From NCBI RefSeq assembly GCF_014192395.1, contig NZ_JACHXW010000009.1:118403-182402 (forward strand): 64,000 nt of DNA, given 5' to 3'. Shown here in pieces: positions 54,118 to 62,584 of this stretch. Both the position numbers and the translations under genes were made by a program. Positions within the stretch are counted from its first letter, which is position 1. Each line of letters starts with the position of its first letter. Origin of the DNA: Paenibacillus endophyticus (GTDB lineage Bacteria > Bacillota > Bacilli > Paenibacillales > Paenibacillaceae). The notes beneath the pieces are model-generated. The model was not told the DNA's origin. It worked only from the letters and a program-made list of their open reading frames with translations, and made no database searches.

Positions 54118-54897
54118 TTGAATCGAAGCAATAAAGGGAAAGAGCCAAGCAAAGATGCGGTAGACGGCAACTCGCGGCGAAAGTTTCTAATCAATAGCGG
54201 CTATGCATTGGGCGGCATCGTCGTGGGAGGAGCGCTTGGCTCCCTGATCAAGCGAAAGCCAGCCGCCGAGAACGCGCCTGTTAAGACGGATGAAGGCAAG
54301 GCGGCTGAGCCGAAAAACTACAATCGGGCGCTCATGTTTTTGACACAGGACCAGTTTCGAATCGTGGAGAGCGCGACGGAACGCATATTTCCAGAGGATG
54401 ATGCCGGACCGGGAGCCAAGTCGCTGGGCGTAGCCTTTTTCATCGATCATCAGCTGGCGGGGGAATGGGGATTCAATGGTCGGGACTATATGATGCCGCC
54501 TTTCTATATGGGAGAGAGCGTGCAAGGCTATCAAGGCCGGCTCAAGCGAAAGGAAATGTTCGAGATCGGGCTGCGCGAGCTTGAAAATTACAGTGTGACG
54601 AAATTTGATAAAAGCTTCGTGGAATTAACGGGCGAGCAGCAGGATGAGGTGCTTAAAGCGTTCGAGTCGGACGAGGTGAAGCTAACGACGATCTCGGCGA
54701 GCGGTTTTTTCAAAATATTGCGGAGCAGCACGCTGGAGGGCGCATATAGCGATCCCTTGTATGGCGGAAACATGGATATGAACGGCTGGAAGATGCGCAA
54801 CTATCCGGGGAGTCAAATGAGCTACCTCACCATTATCGAGAAGGATTTCACAAAAATCGAGCCGAACAGCCTACAAGATCATTTGGTTGCTCATTAG
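54118..54897 (+). CDS. Gluconate 2-dehydrogenase subunit 3-like, Tat-exported
   Basis: The small subunit of membrane-bound FAD sugar/sugar-acid dehydrogenases escorts the flavoprotein through the Tat pathway. A twin-arginine signal NSRRKFLINSGYALGGIVVG is at about residues 19-38. The conserved core ATERIFPEDDAGPGAKSLGV, GVAFFIDHQLAGEWG and DPLYGGNMDMNGWKMRNYPG is typical. Start TTG 54118 has AGGAGG 8 nt upstream; a GTG at 54109 overlaps that site. It is followed after 17 bp by the flavoprotein gene. Confidence 0.9.
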   Translation: MNRSNKGKEPSKDAVDGNSRRKFLINSGYALGGIVVGGALGSLIKRKPAAENAPVKTDEGKAAEPKNYNRALMFLTQDQFRIVESATERIFPEDDAGPGAKSLGVAFFIDHQLAGEWGFNGRDYMMPPFYMGESVQGYQGRLKRKEMFEIGLRELENYSVTKFDKSFVELTGEQQDEVLKAFESDEVKLTTISASGFFKILRSSTLEGAYSDPLYGGNMDMNGWKMRNYPGSQMSYLTIIEKDFTKIEPNSLQDHLVAH

Positions 54898-54914
54898 CGA
54901 ATCGGGAGGATATT

Positions 54915-56630
54915 ATGGCCAAAACATTACCGAAAACCGATGTTGTCATTGTAGGTGTAGGCTGGGCTGGCGGCATTATTGCGGCCGAGCTAACCAAAAG
55001 CGGATTAAACGTCGTTGGGCTTGAACGAGGCAAGGAGCGTAAAACGGAGGATTATTTCATGGTGCATGACGAGCTTCGTTACGGCTTGCGTTACGAAATG
55101 ATGCAGGATTTATCCAAAGAAACGATTACATTCCGCAGTACGGAGAAAACTCGCGCTTTGCCTATGCGGCAATACGGCTCGTTTCTCATCGGTGACGGAT
55201 TAGGCGGAGCAGGGGTGCATTGGAATGGGCAAACCTATCGTTTCCTGCCATATGACTTCGAGATTCGCAGCAAGACTATCGAGAAGTATGGAAAAAACAA
55301 AATTCCGGCAGGCATGACGATTCAGGATTGGGGTATTACTTACGACGAGATCGAACCGTATTATGACAAATTCGAGAAGCTTACCGGCATTTCTGGAGAA
55401 GTGAACCCGCTAGGCGGGAAACGGAGCAGTCCATTCCCAACACCGCCGATGAAGAAGACTCCTGCGATGCAGATGTTCGTAGAAGCGGCAGGACGCCTGA
55501 AGCTGAATCCGTATATGATGCCATCTGCCAATCTTTCCGAGAATTATACGAATCCAGATGGCATTGCCCGAGCGGCATGCCAGTATTGCGGTTATTGCGA
55601 GCGCTTCGGCTGTGAGTATGGGGCTAAGGCAGATCCTGTAGTAACCGTCATCCCCGTCGCGAATAAAACCGGCAAATTCGAGATCCGTACCCATTCGAAT
55701 GTACGTCGCATACTACATAAGGGCGGCAAAGCAACAGGTGTCATGTACACTGACGTAACGACAGGTGAAGAGATTATTCAGCCTGCAGACATCGTCGTCG
55801 TGACAAGCTATGTGTTTAACAATGTCCGGCTGCTGCTGATGTCCGAGCTTGGCAAGCCCTATGATTCCTCTACGGGAACGGGAGTGATTGGACGTAATTA
55901 TGCGTATCAGGTTGCCAAAGGCAGCGCGATCGGTTTTTTCGAGAATCAACAGTTCAATAACTTTGCAGGAGCAGGCGCGCTGGGCGTTTCGATCGATGAT
56001 TATAACGGCGACAACTTTGACCACTCCGACCTGAATTTCATCCATGGAGGCGTGATTGCGATTGGCCAGCCAGGATCGAGGCCGATTCAGAACAATCCCG
56101 TTCCTTCAGGAACGGCGTCTTGGGGCTCTGAATTCAAATCGAAGTCAGTTCATTATTCGAACCGAACGATTGGAGTTGGCGCGCAGGGGTCATCGATGTC
56201 GTTCAAGCATCATTTTCTCGATTTGGATTCGGCTTACAAGGATGTTTATGGGGATCCGCTTCTCCGCATTACGTTCGACTTTGAGGATCAAGACAGGGAG
56301 CTGGCGAAGTTTCTTGCTGAGCGCTGCTCGAAGATAGTTACAGAGATGGGCGCGGATAAGGTTGACTATTTAAAGGAGCTTGGTCCCTATGACATTATGA
56401 CGTATCAGTCGACCCATAACACAGGCGGCGTCATTATGGGAAGCAATCCGGGAAACTCAGCGGTAAATACGTATAGTCAAATGTGGGATGCGGATAATGT
56501 ATTCGTAGTTGGGGCAAGCTCTTTCCCCCAGAATGCCGGATACAATCCAACCAACACGGTAGGCGCGCTTGCGTACCGCGCGGCTGAAGGGATTGTAAAG
56601 TATCGTGAAAAAGGCGGCTTGCTCGTATGA
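54915..56630 (+). CDS. GMC-family FAD dehydrogenase, large subunit
   Basis: The catalytic subunit oxidises a sugar, polyol or sugar acid; the exact substrate cannot be told. The 571-residue protein has the FAD-binding start VVIVGVGWAGGIIAAELTKS, GMC sequence LIGDGLGGAGVHWNGQTYR, C-terminal STHNTGGVIMGSNPGNSAVN with a catalytic His, and VVGASSFPQNAGYNPTNTVG. A cysteine cluster CQYCGYCERFGCEYGAKA (about residues 218-235) may hold an iron-sulfur centre as in FAD-glucose dehydrogenases of this group. It has no own signal peptide, so it would ride with the Tat subunit. Converges on tatA. Confidence 0.92.
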   Translation: MAKTLPKTDVVIVGVGWAGGIIAAELTKSGLNVVGLERGKERKTEDYFMVHDELRYGLRYEMMQDLSKETITFRSTEKTRALPMRQYGSFLIGDGLGGAGVHWNGQTYRFLPYDFEIRSKTIEKYGKNKIPAGMTIQDWGITYDEIEPYYDKFEKLTGISGEVNPLGGKRSSPFPTPPMKKTPAMQMFVEAAGRLKLNPYMMPSANLSENYTNPDGIARAACQYCGYCERFGCEYGAKADPVVTVIPVANKTGKFEIRTHSNVRRILHKGGKATGVMYTDVTTGEEIIQPADIVVVTSYVFNNVRLLLMSELGKPYDSSTGTGVIGRNYAYQVAKGSAIGFFENQQFNNFAGAGALGVSIDDYNGDNFDHSDLNFIHGGVIAIGQPGSRPIQNNPVPSGTASWGSEFKSKSVHYSNRTIGVGAQGSSMSFKHHFLDLDSAYKDVYGDPLLRITFDFEDQDRELAKFLAERCSKIVTEMGADKVDYLKELGPYDIMTYQSTHNTGGVIMGSNPGNSAVNTYSQMWDADNVFVVGASSFPQNAGYNPTNTVGALAYRAAEGIVKYREKGGLLV

Positions 56631-56660
56631 GGCGAGTCGAATGCACGAATGGCAAGAAAC

Positions 56661-56705
56661 AAAAAAGGCCATTCCCGAAGCAACTCGGGAACGGCCTTCT
56701 TTTTG
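56661..56705. terminator. Bidirectional terminator between GMC gene and tatA
   Basis: AAGGCC-TTCCCGA pairs with TCGGGAA-GGCCTT, with A/T runs on both sides; it ends both convergent transcripts. Confidence 0.88.
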
Positions 56706-56710
56706 TTCAG

Positions 56711-56914
56711 CTACAGCAGCTTCTGCACGTCTTCCTTTTTGTCTGTGGCAGAAGCAGGCTGTTCATCGTCTACGATGCCGCGCGTCGAGCTGCGGAATTC
56801 GCGAAGCGTATCGCCGAATGCCCGTCCGAGCAGCGGGAGCTTAGCGGGCCCGAAAACGATGAGCGCGATAAGCAGAATAATAACTAATCCTGAGACTCCG
56901 ATATTGTTTAACAT
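56711..56914 (-). CDS. tatA: Twin-arginine translocase subunit TatA
   Basis: TatA forms the membrane pore of the twin-arginine pathway. The 67-residue protein has one membrane helix (VSGLVIILLIALIVFGPAKL) followed by an FGP-x-KLP hinge and an amphipathic helix LGRAFGDTLREFRSST, as expected. The ATG at 56914 follows GGAG by 8 nt. It lies 20 bp after tatC on the same strand, so the order is tatC then tatA, the reverse of the usual. Confidence 0.92.
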   Translation of the reverse strand: MLNNIGVSGLVIILLIALIVFGPAKLPLLGRAFGDTLREFRSSTRGIVDDEQPASATDKKEDVQKLL

Positions 56915-56934
56915 GTTGATGTCTCCTTTTTGAT

Positions 56935-57666
56935 TCAAGTAAGGGTTGGTACCGCAGCGGCTCGTTTCGCATATCTCCGCGTTACGAGTACGCTGATTTC
57001 GAAGAGCAGGAGCAGCGGCACGGTCACGGATAGATGAGAGACAAAGTCGGGCGGAGAGATGCAGGCTCCGACGACAGCCAAGCTGACATATGCGTATTTG
57101 CGAGATCCGTTCAGGCGCTCGGGTGTGAGCACTCCGATTTTGGTTAGAAATAGGATGACGAGCGGCATCTCGAAGGCAACGCCCAGCGGGAACACGACGC
57201 TAAACAGAAAGGAAAAGTATCGATCGATCCCATAGGTCTCGACTGCACCGACGTTGTGATTCATCTCAATCATGAATCCGAGCATCATCGGGAACACGAG
57301 AAAGTAGCTAAAGGAAACGCCAATTAGAAACAGCAGGAACGACACAGGTACGTAAGCAAGCGTTCCTTTGGCTTCTGTCTCCGTTAGACCTGGCTTCACG
57401 AATGCCCAGGTTTGGTACAGCAGCACGGGCAGCGTGAACAAAATGGCAAACAGGAAGGCACACCGCAAATAGATGAACAGGCCGTCCGTGAACGAAAAAA
57501 CATTCCACTCGACGGATTTGGCGGTCAAGCCTGATTTAATGTACCTCAATATCATGGGGGCAACGTATAGTCCACCGCTCATTGAGACGAAGAAACAAGC
57601 GATAACGATGATCAGCCTCTTTCTCAGCTCAGTCAGATGGTTGACCAAATCCCCTTGCAAATCCAC
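56935..57666 (-). CDS. tatC: Twin-arginine translocase subunit TatC
   Basis: TatC recognises twin-arginine signal peptides. The 243-residue protein has six membrane segments and the signature start VNHLTELRKRLIIVIACFFV, with LLYQTWAFVKPGLTETEAKG and FSYFLVFPMMLGFM. It starts at GTG with GGGGTGA. Divergent from the cytochrome c gene and facing the Tat-exported dehydrogenase, it is probably a dedicated Tat pair for that enzyme. Confidence 0.94.
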   Translation of the reverse strand: MDLQGDLVNHLTELRKRLIIVIACFFVSMSGGLYVAPMILRYIKSGLTAKSVEWNVFSFTDGLFIYLRCAFLFAILFTLPVLLYQTWAFVKPGLTETEAKGTLAYVPVSFLLFLIGVSFSYFLVFPMMLGFMIEMNHNVGAVETYGIDRYFSFLFSVVFPLGVAFEMPLVILFLTKIGVLTPERLNGSRKYAYVSLAVVGACISPPDFVSHLSVTVPLLLLFEISVLVTRRYAKRAAAVPTLT

Positions 57667-57848
57667 AAAATCACCCCGCAGTACAAGCTTATTTCGTTTA
57701 AACGGTCATGACATTTCTTTAGGATATCCATTAAACATACCGTTATGCGCAGGCTTGCCTTTTCTGAAAATGATTGGGAAGCTGCGCATATGCCATGGGT
57801 TTTAGGGGAAGTTAATAATAAATCTCCCAATACCTAGGAGGCAAAACA

Positions 57849-58214
57849 ATGAAAAATCACTACAAATGGTTGATGATGCTTACCGTGTTCCTGTTGTTTA
57901 TTTCGCTTGCTGCTTGCGGTGGCAACAAAACGAATAACGGAGCTAAAAACGAAACGCCAGCCGATAATAACGGTAACGCGACGGTCAATACGGCTGAAGC
58001 GGAGTCTTTGTACGGCAAAAACTGCGTAAGCTGTCATGCGGTAGATCTTGGCGGAGGGGTTGGACCTAACCTGCAGCATGTAGGTGCGGAGATGTCTGCT
58101 GATCAGATCACGACACAAATAAGCAATGGCGGGAACGGGATGCCTGCTTACAAAGGACAGCTGAAGGACGAGGAAATTGCTGCGCTTGCCAGTTGGCTGG
58201 CTGGGCATAAATAA
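57849..58214 (+). CDS. Lipoprotein c-type cytochrome
   Basis: A 121-residue small cytochrome c held to the outside of the membrane by a lipobox (LLFISLAACGG, Cys near residue 23). After an Asn/Thr-rich linker come the haem motif CVSCH and the axial methionine in GGNGMPAYKGQLK. GGAGG lies before the ATG. Next to the FAD dehydrogenase and tat genes, it is a natural electron acceptor for the dehydrogenase, passing electrons to the respiratory chain. That link is inference. Confidence 0.92.
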   Translation: MKNHYKWLMMLTVFLLFISLAACGGNKTNNGAKNETPADNNGNATVNTAEAESLYGKNCVSCHAVDLGGGVGPNLQHVGAEMSADQITTQISNGGNGMPAYKGQLKDEEIAALASWLAGHK

Positions 58215-58226
58215 CGCGAAACAACT

Positions 58227-58275
58227 AGCAGCCCCTTAGAACGATATCAATTCTAAGGGGCTGCTGCTGTTTATT
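58227..58275 (+). terminator. Rho-independent terminator after the cytochrome gene
   Basis: AGCAGCCCCTTAGAA and its exact complement form a 15-bp stem (58227-58241, 58251-58265), followed by a T-rich stretch. Confidence 0.85.
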
Positions 58276-58352
58276 TATTAAATTTATTTATTCGATTCAA
58301 TTTGTTTAATGGGGTCCTTTCATATTCAAACGGTTGTATATCGTTCTTGCCA

Positions 58353-59111
58353 TTAGAATGTGTAAGATTCACCGTCATTCGGTACTAAAACGGAAGTAGA
58401 TAACCCTTTTTCTGCGAGGAATCTTTTTAATTCCTCTCTTGATAAGGTCCAGTGGTTCACTGCTTCCATATGGACGGAAATGATTGTGGAGTTTGAAGCT
58501 GCTTGCGTTACTTGATAAATATCATCTTTACCCATTACTAAAGAACCGCCTTGTAGGAACTGGTTATCTCCGCCATTTACGACAATAATCTCTGGTTTAT
58601 GGGTTTCGATTACTTCCTGGATGGCTTCATACCAAACGGTATCTCCAGCTACGTAGATTGTTTTTTCATCTTCGTGCTTAAAAACAACGCCACATACATC
58701 GCCCGTCAGTTTTAATAGTTCCCCTCGACCGTGTTCTCCTTTTGTTTTGATTAGTTGGATATTTTCAAAACGTGAATCTTCATTGAGAACCTCTACTCTC
58801 TCAAAACCAGCATTTCGAACTTCCTTAGCGTCGTTTTCGTTTTGTACAAACATCGGGATATCCTTTGGCAGTGCCTCTTTTGCTTTATCGTCAAAATGAT
58901 CTAAATGCAGATGGGTTACAATAACAGCATCCACATTTATAATGTTGTCAAGGGAAGTAGATAAGCTAACGAGCGGGTTGAATTGATCCTGTCGCAGCGA
59001 GTTCGGCAATGGAGGGTAAGTTCCTTTGTCAGCCAAAAATGGATCAACTAAAAATTTCTTTCCCGCATATTCGACAACCAAAGTTGCATTTCTAATTAGT
59101 GTAACTTTCAT
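58353..59111 (-). CDS. MBL-fold metal-dependent hydrolase
   Basis: A 252-residue metallo-beta-lactamase-fold hydrolase, close to the UlaG-like/YtkL class: VTHLHLDHFDDKAKEAL is the HxHxDH metal motif, with further ligands in GEHGRGELLKL and VAGDTVWY. GGDNQFLQGGSLVMGKDD and SVHMEAVNHWTLSREEL are conserved in the group. The substrate is unknown. It is divergent from an Lrp/AsnC regulator, which may control it. Confidence 0.85.
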   Translation of the reverse strand: MKVTLIRNATLVVEYAGKKFLVDPFLADKGTYPPLPNSLRQDQFNPLVSLSTSLDNIINVDAVIVTHLHLDHFDDKAKEALPKDIPMFVQNENDAKEVRNAGFERVEVLNEDSRFENIQLIKTKGEHGRGELLKLTGDVCGVVFKHEDEKTIYVAGDTVWYEAIQEVIETHKPEIIVVNGGDNQFLQGGSLVMGKDDIYQVTQAASNSTIISVHMEAVNHWTLSREELKRFLAEKGLSTSVLVPNDGESYTF

Positions 59112-59238
59112 TATTACATCCCCTTTGTTTTGATATATATGTATTGTATGGGATAGACATATGGGTTTACAGAGCTTAATTCAAGTCGTTTAGCGTTTTC
59201 ACTTGATATTTGAAAAACATTCAATAGGGAGGATTACT

Positions 59239-59649
59239 ATGGATCAAACCGATATGCTTATCTTGGCTGAGTTATCTGAAAATAGTCGTATCACAATGAA
59301 GGAATTAGGAGGTAAAGTGCATTTGACCGGACAAGCAGCCGCAAGCCGTGTTGCGAAGCTGGTGGATACTGGCGTTATTGAGGGGTATTCGATTAAAGTT
59401 AACCAAGCTAAATTAGGATGCATGATGCACGTCTTTATTACGATTTTTACGAATAGCCATAATCATCAGCCATTGCTTGCCTTTATTCAAATGCAAGGGC
59501 ACTACATATTGAATAACTATAAAATCAGTGGAGATGGATGTTATCTGCTTGAGTGTAGATTCCCCTCGAATGAACACATAGATCAGTTTCTTGATGGATT
59601 GACCGAACATGCTAACTACAAAATAGCTATGGTCATTAAAAAGTCGTAG
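59239..59649 (+). CDS. Lrp/AsnC-family transcriptional regulator
   Basis: A 136-residue regulator with the AsnC-type N-terminal helix-turn-helix (MLILAELSENSRITMKELGG, GQAAASRVAKLVDTGVIEGY) and a C-terminal RAM-like ligand/oligomer domain. It starts at ATG 59239 with GGGAGG 6 nt upstream; an in-frame ATG at 59203 lacks a site. The gene is divergent from the hydrolase at 58353; regulation of that gene is likely. Confidence 0.88.
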   Translation: MDQTDMLILAELSENSRITMKELGGKVHLTGQAAASRVAKLVDTGVIEGYSIKVNQAKLGCMMHVFITIFTNSHNHQPLLAFIQMQGHYILNNYKISGDGCYLLECRFPSNEHIDQFLDGLTEHANYKIAMVIKKS

Positions 59650-59650
59650 A

Positions 59651-59700
59651 GCATCAACAAAAAAGATACATTCTAAAGATGTGTCTTTTTTTGTTGATGC
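59651..59700 (+). terminator. Rho-independent terminator after the AsnC-type gene
   Basis: GCATCAACAAAAAAGATACAT pairs with ATGTGTCTTTTTTTGTTGATGC over nearly its whole length. Confidence 0.85.
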
Positions 59701-59787
59701 TTTTTTTGTCGGGCAACCTTTTCGTATCGCCAGCGTCTATATAATAAATATTGGAAATTGAGGAAATGCAACAGGAGGTGCCAAGCT

Positions 59788-60339
59788 CTGAGGAAAATCG
59801 TTTTGCTAGCAACCGTTGTAGTGGCAGTCGTTGTTTTGTCGATGCTCTCTGTAGGCTATAGCTATCTGAAAGCTAATCCTCCTTTAGCAGCAGGAGTAAG
59901 CGCATCGACTAGCGATCGAAAAGTAGTTCTCGTATCGGTCGGCAATAAGAGCAAGTTCGGTGACATAAAAATATTGCAGGTGCTTGTGAATGGAGATGCG
60001 ACGCCAGCTTTCGCGAAAATACAAGTAAGCGATCATCGGAAGGGTTTCATCATCTCGTCGTATAATGAAGTGGAGCATCCAGATAAGTTTGCTTTTGCGG
60101 AATTGTCTGCGGTCAGCTTGGGTCCGGGAACGGAACCGGGAGAACAGCTTGAGAAGCTGAACGAGGGAACGGCAAGTACCGAGGAGAAGATTTATGCGCT
60201 TACGATAGCGGATGAAGCGACCATTGAGCGTATTACGATTAAGTACCGTTACTACAGCATGACTTATGAAACGACGCTTTCAACGGAGATGCTTAAGCAG
60301 CCTGAACCGGTGCCGACTAACCCGCTGCAGCAAACGTGA
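59788..60339 (+). CDS. Signal-anchored protein of unknown function, likely CUG start
   Basis: Family not recognised. The 183-residue product begins with a positively charged signal anchor LRKIVLLATVVVAVVVLSML, followed by a soluble part with SDRKVVLVSVGNKSKFGD and TIERITIKYRYYSMTYETTL, and a Pro-rich tail. The best binding site, AGGAGG at 59773-59778, is 9 nt from a CTG codon in frame (59788). An upstream in-frame TTG at 59758 lacks a site and would give ten extra residues. If the CTG is used, this is a near-cognate start. Confidence 0.75.
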   Translation: MRKIVLLATVVVAVVVLSMLSVGYSYLKANPPLAAGVSASTSDRKVVLVSVGNKSKFGDIKILQVLVNGDATPAFAKIQVSDHRKGFIISSYNEVEHPDKFAFAELSAVSLGPGTEPGEQLEKLNEGTASTEEKIYALTIADEATIERITIKYRYYSMTYETTLSTEMLKQPEPVPTNPLQQT

Positions 60340-60435
60340 AAGGACTTGCAAGGACGCTGCTGAACGGCCTTTTTTAAAATATAAGAATGCATATGCAAGA
60401 AATACATAGATTGCGATTAGCAGGGGAGGCAAGGC

Positions 60436-60780
60436 ATGAAAGTAGAATGGGTAGGCATGGCAGCTTCCGCAGCAAGCATTCTTCTGAGCGGCATGTTCTT
60501 ATTCGCGAATCCATATTCCGAAGCGCCGCCTAAACCGGATACGATTATCATTGTTGTGGTGATGCTGATTACGCCCGCATGCCTTGCGCTTGCGTCAGCT
60601 CTTGCAAGGCGGATGGCGCTTATGACAGTCGCTTTCGTATGGTCGCTGCCCTATGGGCTTTATTTGACATTTGCGGCTCTGCCAAGCATGTGGAGCTTAT
60701 TCGGAGTGGTGCTCCTTCTTTATTTGGTTTCCGTTATTCGACTAGCGCAGACGAGGCGGCGGCGTGGCCCCAAATATTAG
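60436..60780 (+). CDS. Small integral membrane protein, function unknown
   Basis: A 114-residue hydrophobic protein with about four membrane segments (first VGMAASAASILLSGMFLF, last FGVVLLLYLVSVIRLAQ) and a basic C-terminus. GGGGAGG lies 7 nt before the ATG. The middle loop PYSEAPPKPD is probably extracellular or cytoplasmic. No family recognised; it forms part of a run of small membrane protein genes. Confidence 0.75.
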   Translation: MKVEWVGMAASAASILLSGMFLFANPYSEAPPKPDTIIIVVVMLITPACLALASALARRMALMTVAFVWSLPYGLYLTFAALPSMWSLFGVVLLLYLVSVIRLAQTRRRRGPKY

Positions 60781-60832
60781 GTTCTACGAAAGTTAGAACT
60801 GCCGTTCATTTGCAGCCGTGGCTATGATGGAT
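60781..60832 (+). promoter_or_regulatory. Promoter-region motif shared with 63388-63430
   Basis: CTACGAAAGTTAGAACT followed 21 nt later by CTATGATG. The same two blocks, CTACAAAAGTTAGAACT and CTATGATG with 22 nt between, occur in the minus strand before the membrane protein gene at 62585-63337. TATGAT may be a -10 element; the first block may be an operator or unusual -35. Confidence 0.55.
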
Positions 60833-60869
60833 GCATAGCTGATAGAAGCTAAGGATGGAGCGGGTTAAT

Positions 60870-61658
60870 ATGGGGAGCGACATGTCGGATCTGATGATTA
60901 GAAAGCTAATGACAACCTTTGTAATATCGACGTTGGCATCTATTGTTTTGCCTTTGTTTAGTTGGTTGGGAAACGACGGTGCGATAGGCGCGGATCAGGT
61001 TATGGCAGACATCTTCTATATCACGCTTGTTTACAACATGTATATAGGAACTGTTATTTTTATTTACGGCAATGCGGTTTCTTTAATGATCGAGTGGTTT
61101 CGCTGCAAATGGTTTGCACGCTGGGCATGGTTAGGCGTATTGCTGCATGGTCTTTTTGGGATGGGTCTAGGCTTGCTTACAAAAAGCTGGTTCTTTTTGT
61201 TAATCGGCGTTCTCATTGCATTAGCCTATGGGGCGTTGGATTGGTGGCTGGAGGCTAGGATGCTGAAAGGGAAGAGAGTCGCTTTTATCATGCTTCTTCC
61301 CGTTGTGCTGTACGCGGTAACTTGGGGAGTGCTGGACGGCAAGGCCCCGCCTGAACCCCCGTTTTCCCCTGAGGAAGCAGTAGCTTTTGCCACGCAAGGG
61401 AAGGGAACGGCCATACAAGCCTTTCCTGATCATATCGGCACATGGCGAGGAACGATTGAAGATTATCAGGTCGTTAGGGAAACCAGTGCGGAAGAGACAG
61501 CAGGGAACTGCTGCATTGTTACGTTTACTGAAACGTGGCGGAAAGGAAATATAACGAATTCACAGTTCTTTGCTTATGAAGTCGACCGTGATTCAATGAC
61601 TTTTTTTAAGAGTGAAGGAGCTAATCCTCCCTATGCGAGTTTTAATCTAAAAGAGTGA
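60870..61658 (+). CDS. Membrane protein of unknown function with extracellular C-terminal domain
   Basis: A 262-residue protein with about five to six membrane segments in the first 155 residues (MTTFVISTLASIVLPLFSWL, ITLVYNMYIGTVIFIYGNAV, WLGVLLHGLFGMGLGLL) and a soluble C-terminal domain (about residues 165-262) containing FPDHIGTWRGTIEDYQVVRE and CCIVTFTETWRKG. ATG 60870 has GGAG 9 nt upstream. It shares its promoter-region motif with the membrane protein gene at 62585. Family not recognised. Confidence 0.75.
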   Translation: MGSDMSDLMIRKLMTTFVISTLASIVLPLFSWLGNDGAIGADQVMADIFYITLVYNMYIGTVIFIYGNAVSLMIEWFRCKWFARWAWLGVLLHGLFGMGLGLLTKSWFFLLIGVLIALAYGALDWWLEARMLKGKRVAFIMLLPVVLYAVTWGVLDGKAPPEPPFSPEEAVAFATQGKGTAIQAFPDHIGTWRGTIEDYQVVRETSAEETAGNCCIVTFTETWRKGNITNSQFFAYEVDRDSMTFFKSEGANPPYASFNLKE

Positions 61659-61669
61659 GGCGGGATTGT

Positions 61670-62566
61670 TTGTTACCGAAGAAGAGACATATCCAGATAG
61701 ATGACGAAAGCAGGCTTGAAGGCGATGACGAGGCGCAGACAATGGTAATCGTCACGTTTCCGGACGGCTCACGCTGGAACTCCAACGTATATACGATGAA
61801 ATGCATCCTAACCATTCGTGAAGACAATCGAGGCATTGGGGATAGCGGGTTTATATGGTCGGCGAATCCGCTATTGATTGTTGACTGCATTAGCAGAGCG
61901 CAAATCGAGGAGATGATTGATAAAAGCATCGTCGATGGCAGCTTCATATACTTGTTCGAGTATTTCGGTGCCGTACGGAAGCGGGAGCTGGATCAATATC
62001 CGGATGATTTTTTTGAGGCGGACAGTAAGCTGGACCACGATATTGTCATGCGTCATGCAAGCAAGCTCTATGAATTGCTGCAGCATACGAGCGATGAGTT
62101 TAAGGAAGCGCTGAAAGGCTATTTATTTGGCGAACGCCGAGTAAAGATAAGCGATTTAAAGCTTCTGCCCATCCTACAAGCCGGAAATGTGCAAGCCGCT
62201 GAGGCGGATAGACCAGGGCAAGAACTGAAACTCGCATGGGAACGTGTTTTTGCCGCGGGGCTGAGTGACGATGAGAAAGATCAAATCGCTATGGACCAGT
62301 TTCTATGGCATGCGTTCAGCTTCAAGAAAACATCATGCTTGAAAGAGGACGAAGCGATAAAAGCTTTTCACGATGCAAGCAAGCAGGGCTGCTATGTTTT
62401 TTACCAAGATCATGACTTGGCTTTGTTCGCAGCAGAGGCTGGTCGGTTAACGGCAAATTTGCTCGAAGGCGAGCAGGATATATACATCGTAGATCAAAAC
62501 TTTGAGTGGACGTTCGTAATGACGCATGAGTCCTACTGCGGTCCTTATTTCTGTTCCAAAAGATAG
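61670..62566 (+). CDS. DUF4275-domain protein
   Basis: The C-terminal part (about residues 185-298) matches DUF4275: LAWERVFAAGLSDDEKDQIA, QFLWHAFSFKKTSCLKEDEA, DIYIVDQNFEWTFVMTHESY. The N-terminal two thirds, with FPDGSRWNSNVYTMKCILTI and a negatively charged helix, look like a separate unrecognised domain. Function unknown. Start is uncertain: TTG 61670 (after AGGCGG) or GTG 61655, which overlaps the preceding stop. The gene is convergent with the next one, with an 18-bp gap. Confidence 0.75.
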   Translation: MLPKKRHIQIDDESRLEGDDEAQTMVIVTFPDGSRWNSNVYTMKCILTIREDNRGIGDSGFIWSANPLLIVDCISRAQIEEMIDKSIVDGSFIYLFEYFGAVRKRELDQYPDDFFEADSKLDHDIVMRHASKLYELLQHTSDEFKEALKGYLFGERRVKISDLKLLPILQAGNVQAAEADRPGQELKLAWERVFAAGLSDDEKDQIAMDQFLWHAFSFKKTSCLKEDEAIKAFHDASKQGCYVFYQDHDLALFAAEAGRLTANLLEGEQDIYIVDQNFEWTFVMTHESYCGPYFCSKR

Positions 62567-62584
62567 GGGCAGGAAGCTCCAGAA

